From Spirochaetaceae bacterium (GTDB lineage: Bacteria > Spirochaetota > Spirochaetia > Treponematales > Breznakiellaceae), in the NCBI GenBank assembly GCA_031257135.1, contig JAIRPH010000178.1, forward strand, positions 1 through 8,036: a stretch of DNA of 8,036 nt. Direction: 5' to 3'. The position numbers and the translations under genes were made by a program. Below, in pieces: positions 5,559-8,036 of the stretch. Numbering within the stretch: position 1 is the first letter of the stretch; every line of letters starts with the position of its first letter. The notes under the pieces are model-generated. The model ran no database searches, had not been told where the DNA came from, and saw nothing but the letters and a program-made list of their open reading frames with translations.

Positions 5559-6668
5559 ATGGGAAAAAAGCGCGCTCCTGAAGAACATTCCAAAAAAGCC
5601 GGAGCTGAACAGGCGGAAACCGGGGTTGAGCAGGCGGAGCCGATTCTGCACCCGGAAAAGCCGCTCCCCGAAGATGACCGGGACCTTACGCTTCGCCCTC
5701 AAAATCTCGCGGAATTTCTGGGACAGGCGGCTATGAAGGAAAATCTTGCGGTGTTCATCGCCGCGGCAAAGGAACGCCGGGAAAGTCTGGATCACCTTTT
5801 TCTGATTGGTCCCCCCGGCTTAGGCAAAACGACCTTAGCCCAAGTGGTGGCTCACGAACTCGGCGCGGATTTCAAGGTAACTTCCGCGCCGGCTCTGGAA
5901 AAGCCCAAGGACCTTGCGGGAATTCTCACGACGGTCAGCGAAAAAACCGTATTTTTCATCGACGAGATCCACCGGTTAAAGCCGGCAATCGAAGAAATGC
6001 TCTATATCGCCATGGAAGACTACGAACTGGACTGGATCATCGGGCAAGGTCCAAGCGCGCGAACCATCAGAATTCCGGTTCCGTCCTTCACCTTAGTCGG
6101 AGCTACTACCAAAGCGGGCAATGTTTCAAGTCCTCTCATCAGCCGCTTCGGGATTACCTGCCGGTTTTCCTTCTATAGTCAGGAAGATATGGAGGCTATC
6201 ATTCGGCGGTCCGCGGGTATTCTGAAAACCGCTATCGAAAGCGACGCCGCTACCTTGCTGGCGCAATCATCCAGAGGCACCCCGCGAGTAGCGAACCGGC
6301 TCCTCCGGCGGATGCGGGACTTCTCTCAGGTAATGCGGACCCCTTCTGTTACCCGAAAGGTCGTGGAGGAAGGCTTGTCCCGTCTCGAAATCGATCCTCT
6401 GGGACTTGAACGATACGACCGGGAAATCCTGCGGATTATCATCGACCGATACCGGGGAGGTCCGGTCGGCGCGGAAACGCTGGCGATTTCCGTCGGAGAA
6501 ACCGTGGATACTCTTGAAGATTACTACGAACCCTATCTCATCCAGTCGGGACTGCTTCAGCGCACCCCCCGAGGAAGAATGGTAACGGATATGGCTTACG
6601 AGCATCTCAACATCCCGAAAGATACCCTTTTGGAGGCGGGCAATGAAAACAACGGACTTCTTCTTTGA
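5559..6668 (+). CDS. ruvB: Holliday junction branch migration DNA helicase RuvB
   Basis: RuvB is the hexameric AAA+ motor that, with RuvA, drives Holliday junction branch migration in recombinational repair. Motifs (369-residue numbering): Walker A G-P-P-G-L-G-K-T at 84-91, Walker B F-F-I-D-E-I-H at 132-138, sensor 1 G-A-T-T at 181-184, arginine finger R196 in S-P-L-I-S-R-F-G, sensor 2 R243 in G-T-P-R-V-A-N-R, and the C-terminal winged helix with L-Q-R-T-P-R-G-R at 333-340. All key residues are present. The reading frame is open from an ATG at 5442, but that region is GC-rich, carries the promoter and is not RuvB-like. The ATG at 5559 is chosen although it has no Shine-Dalgarno. Even so the N-terminus is about 22 residues longer than E. 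coli RuvB, charged, and contains a small A-E-Q-A-E / V-E-Q-A-E repeat. The 3' end overlaps queA by 26 bp. Confidence 0.96.
   Translation: MGKKRAPEEHSKKAGAEQAETGVEQAEPILHPEKPLPEDDRDLTLRPQNLAEFLGQAAMKENLAVFIAAAKERRESLDHLFLIGPPGLGKTTLAQVVAHELGADFKVTSAPALEKPKDLAGILTTVSEKTVFFIDEIHRLKPAIEEMLYIAMEDYELDWIIGQGPSARTIRIPVPSFTLVGATTKAGNVSSPLISRFGITCRFSFYSQEDMEAIIRRSAGILKTAIESDAATLLAQSSRGTPRVANRLLRRMRDFSQVMRTPSVTRKVVEEGLSRLEIDPLGLERYDREILRIIIDRYRGGPVGAETLAISVGETVDTLEDYYEPYLIQSGLLQRTPRGRMVTDMAYEHLNIPKDTLLEAGNENNGLLL
5604..5645 (+). repeat. Imperfect 21-bp tandem duplication in the ruvB 5' end
   Basis: Two adjacent 21-bp units start at 5604 and 5625; the first 14 positions match at 12 (G-y-TGArCAGGCGGA). 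They encode A-E-Q-A-E-T-G and V-E-Q-A-E-P-I in the nonconserved N-terminal extension of RuvB. It looks like a small in-frame slippage duplication. Confidence 0.5.
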
Positions 6669-7662
6669 CCTGCCCAGCCGGTTAATCGCTCAGTTTCCGC
6701 CGGAAACAAGAGGAGCCAGCCGGCTCATGCTGGTAGACCGGCGTTCCCGAAAACGGGAACATCGCCGCGTCGCTGACCTGCCGGCTCTCCTGCCGGAGCG
6801 TCCCCTTTTGGTCTTCAACGATTCCAAAGTCCGCAAAGCCCGCCTCCGGGCGTCAGCGGAAGGTTCCGCCGCGGCGGTCGAGTTTCTCCTCTTAAAGCAG
6901 ATCGATGCTCTGACGTGGGAGACCCTGATTCAGCGGCAGAAACGCCGCCGCATCGGAAGCCGCTACCGCTTCGCCGCCGAAAGAACCGGCGAAATCATCG
7001 GATCAACCGGAGCATACCGGCTGATCCGCTTCGACCAGCCGATTGACGATAACTGGCTCGACCGCTACGGGCATATCCCGCTTCCGCCCTACATCAAACG
7101 GGAAGACGCGCCCCAAGACGCCGAGCGGTATCAGACGGTATACGCGAAAAACCTCGGCTCCGCGGCCGCGCCTACCGCGGGACTGCACTTCACCGAAGCC
7201 CTCCTCGAAACCCTGCGGAAAAACGGCGGAGAAACCGTTTTCGTCACCCTCCACGTCGGTCTCGGAACGTTCCTCCCAGTCCGAAGCGAACGCGTCGAAG
7301 ATCACCTCATGCACGAAGAGTCCTTCAGCATCGCCGAAGAGACCGCGCGAAAAATCCAAGCCGCCAAAGCCGAGGGAAGACCAGTCATCGCCGTAGGAAC
7401 CACCGCAGTACGGGCATTGGAATCCTCATGGCAAAACGGAAGGCTTCGCGCCGGAAACGGCGTTACGTCGATTTTTATCTACCCGGGGTATACATTCAAC
7501 GTCATTGACGGACTGTTCACCAATTTCCATACCCCGGAATCGACTCTGCTTATGCTCGTCTCAGCCTTTGCCGGAAAAGACCTCATCTTCGAGAGCTATC
7601 AAGATGCAATACAGCAAGAATACCGCTTCTTCAGCTACGGCGACGCCATGCTGATTATATAA
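6643..7662 (+). CDS. queA: S-adenosylmethionine:tRNA ribosyltransferase-isomerase QueA
   Basis: QueA transfers and rearranges the ribose of S-adenosylmethionine onto 7-aminomethyl-7-deazaguanine at the tRNA wobble position, making epoxyqueuosine in the queuosine pathway. The 339-residue length is typical. Signatures: D-F-F-F-D-L-P at 5-11, G-H-I-P-L-P-P-Y-I at 143-151, Y-Q-T-V-Y-A at 163-168, G-S-A-A-A-P-T-A-G-L-H-F at 172-183, H-V-G-L-G-T-F at 204-210, G-T-T-A-V-R-A-L-E at 252-260 and T-N-F-H-T-P-E-S-T-L-L near 293-303; the C-terminus Y-R-F-F-S-Y-G-D-A-M-L-I is also standard. The ATG at 6643 has GGAGG about 7 nt upstream, inside ruvB, and the two genes overlap by 26 bp in different frames, so they are co-transcribed and perhaps translationally coupled. 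Codons are GC-rich compared with the TRAP operon. No other queuosine gene is in the window. Confidence 0.97.
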   Translation: MKTTDFFFDLPSRLIAQFPPETRGASRLMLVDRRSRKREHRRVADLPALLPERPLLVFNDSKVRKARLRASAEGSAAAVEFLLLKQIDALTWETLIQRQKRRRIGSRYRFAAERTGEIIGSTGAYRLIRFDQPIDDNWLDRYGHIPLPPYIKREDAPQDAERYQTVYAKNLGSAAAPTAGLHFTEALLETLRKNGGETVFVTLHVGLGTFLPVRSERVEDHLMHEESFSIAEETARKIQAAKAEGRPVIAVGTTAVRALESSWQNGRLRAGNGVTSIFIYPGYTFNVIDGLFTNFHTPESTLLMLVSAFAGKDLIFESYQDAIQQEYRFFSYGDAMLII

Positions 7663-7708
7663 ACCAACTGACCTGCCGCGGCTTTTTCCCGCCGATACCG
7701 GGTCAAAG

Positions 7709-7865
7709 TCAGTAGCTGGGAACCAGTTCCTCTTTTTCAGCCATTTCAGGGAAGGAAACAAAGCAGGTTTCTTCAAATTTCCGCATATCATCTTCGCTAA
7801 CGCCGCCAACTGCGTAAATATCTTTCATCATGTCATGGCAAACTATCTCTATATTTCTTATCCAT
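7709..7865 (-). pseudogene. Frameshifted antitoxin-like gene (partner of the RelE/HigB-like toxin)
   Basis: An ATG at 7865 has a perfect AAGGAG 7 nt upstream and begins M-D-K-K-Y-R-D-S-L-P, but stops at TGA 7833-7835. In another frame, from 7840 down to a stop at 7709, 43 codons read C-H-D-M-M-K-D-I-Y-A-V-G-G-V, then S-E-D-D-M-R-K-F-E-E-T-C and a short acidic tail ending L-V-P-S-Y. Joined, these resemble the N-terminus of small antitoxins found beside RelE/HigB-type toxins ('M-x-K-K-Y', 'H-E-x3-D-L-Y-x-x-G', 'M-R-x-F-D-E-x-C'), recognised from memory. The second frame has no good start of its own. Compared with those relatives a few codons seem missing at the junction, consistent with a small deletion causing the frameshift. 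No DNA-binding HTH follows the acidic tail. A sequencing error is an alternative. Confidence 0.55.
7714..7728 (+). terminator. Possible terminator hairpin downstream of queA
   Basis: AGCTGG-GAA-CCAGTT can form a 6-bp stem (one G-T pair) with a 3-nt loop, followed after CCTC by TTTTT. It lies about 50 bp past the queA stop, inside the decayed antitoxin remnant. The stem is short; low confidence. Confidence 0.25.
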
Positions 7866-7872
7866 CTCTGAA

Positions 7873-7878
7873 CTCCTT
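7873..7878 (-). promoter_or_regulatory. Shine-Dalgarno of the antitoxin-like gene
   Basis: AAGGAG lies 7 nt before the ATG at 7865 and overlaps the original (second) stop codon of the toxin frame. The arrangement marks where the intact toxin ended and the antitoxin began. Confidence 0.5.
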
Positions 7879-8036
7879 AAATTTCCGTATATTTTCCTGT
7901 TTTTAGAACATTTTCTAGTTATTTTTCCGATACATTAAGAGCGGCTTTTGCGGTCTCCTTAAAATCTTTTAATTCTTTATCTCCGATATTATCTCTTTTT
8001 GACTTTGCGAAGCCATATACGAAAAATGCCCGATCC
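7877..8036 (-). pseudogene. RelE/HigB-like toxin, 3' part, with a premature in-frame stop
   Basis: The visible end begins D-R-A-F-F-V-Y-G-F-A-K-S-K-R-D-N-I, followed by D-K-E-L-K-D-F-K and A-K-A-A-L-N-V-S-E-K, then TAA at 7919-7921. This is the C-terminal part of the RelE/HigB-like toxin family (mRNA-cleaving ribosome-associated toxins) whose members carry 'F-V-Y-G-F-A-K-x-x-R-x-N-I' and 'K-E-L-x-x-x-K'. In the same frame after the TAA there are 13 more codons, L-E-N-V-L-K-T-G-K-Y-T-E-I, then TAA at 7877. These match the family's usual tail (an L-x-x-x-L-x-x-G-x-x-x-E-[IV] pattern). So the TAA looks like a nonsense mutation in a longer gene. The antitoxin start follows 11 bp after the second stop. 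The toxin's 5' part is outside the window, so whether it is otherwise intact is unknown. Loss of 13 residues might or might not inactivate it. Confidence 0.65.

Noticed and set aside
7003..7396. Open frames of about 117 codons on both strands inside queA
   Set aside because: Both overlap the conserved core of queA completely and show no recognisable protein features; they are products of GC-rich codon use.
7561..7809. Minus-strand 82-codon open frame spanning the queA end
   Set aside because: It runs in a different frame from the antitoxin-like remnant and continues into antisense queA; its start has no ribosome binding site and its product looks like nothing known.

Overview
The window looks like a chromosomal segment of a Gram-negative-type bacterium, most plausibly a spirochaete of the Treponema group. 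This is inference, based on a spirochaete-like lipobox on the solute-binding protein (L-S-L-S-C), the gene styles present and moderate, uneven base composition. No rRNA, tRNA, CRISPR or insertion sequence was seen.

Left half (minus strand, about 4440 down to 1). One apparent operon reads right to left from an AT-rich intergenic region: a DRE-TIM metallolyase of the isopropylmalate/homocitrate synthase type, then the three parts of a TRAP transporter (lipoprotein dctP, small membrane protein dctQ, large permease dctM), then the start of a PurN-like formyltransferase that runs off the left edge. Gaps are 11 bp, 27 bp, a 4-bp overlap and 15 bp, each junction with a good ribosome binding site, so the five genes are probably co-transcribed. 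The likely theme is uptake of an organic (keto/carboxylic) acid and its conversion by acyl condensation or cleavage. The real substrate cannot be read from sequence.

Centre (4369-5402). A 224-bp AT-rich divergent intergenic region holds a TTGACA/TATACT promoter for the operon, a 16-bp perfect inverted repeat just downstream of it, a 17-bp direct tandem repeat, and a small inverted repeat over a candidate promoter for the rightward gene. That gene encodes an unusual regulator with a MerR-type HTH, then an XRE-type HTH, then a cupin sensor domain. It is the obvious candidate to control the divergent operon.

Right half (5403-7662). Housekeeping genes ruvB (Holliday junction motor) and queA (queuosine tRNA modification) overlap by 26 bp on the plus strand. 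ruvB has a strong promoter whose predicted transcription start coincides with its ATG, and no Shine-Dalgarno sequence, so it may be translated from a leaderless message.

Far right (7709-8036, minus strand). This holds the remains of a type II toxin-antitoxin pair. The 3' part of a RelE/HigB-like toxin has a premature in-frame TAA just before its conserved tail. It is followed by a small antitoxin-like gene with a good ribosome binding site that is frameshifted after about ten codons. The module appears to be decaying.
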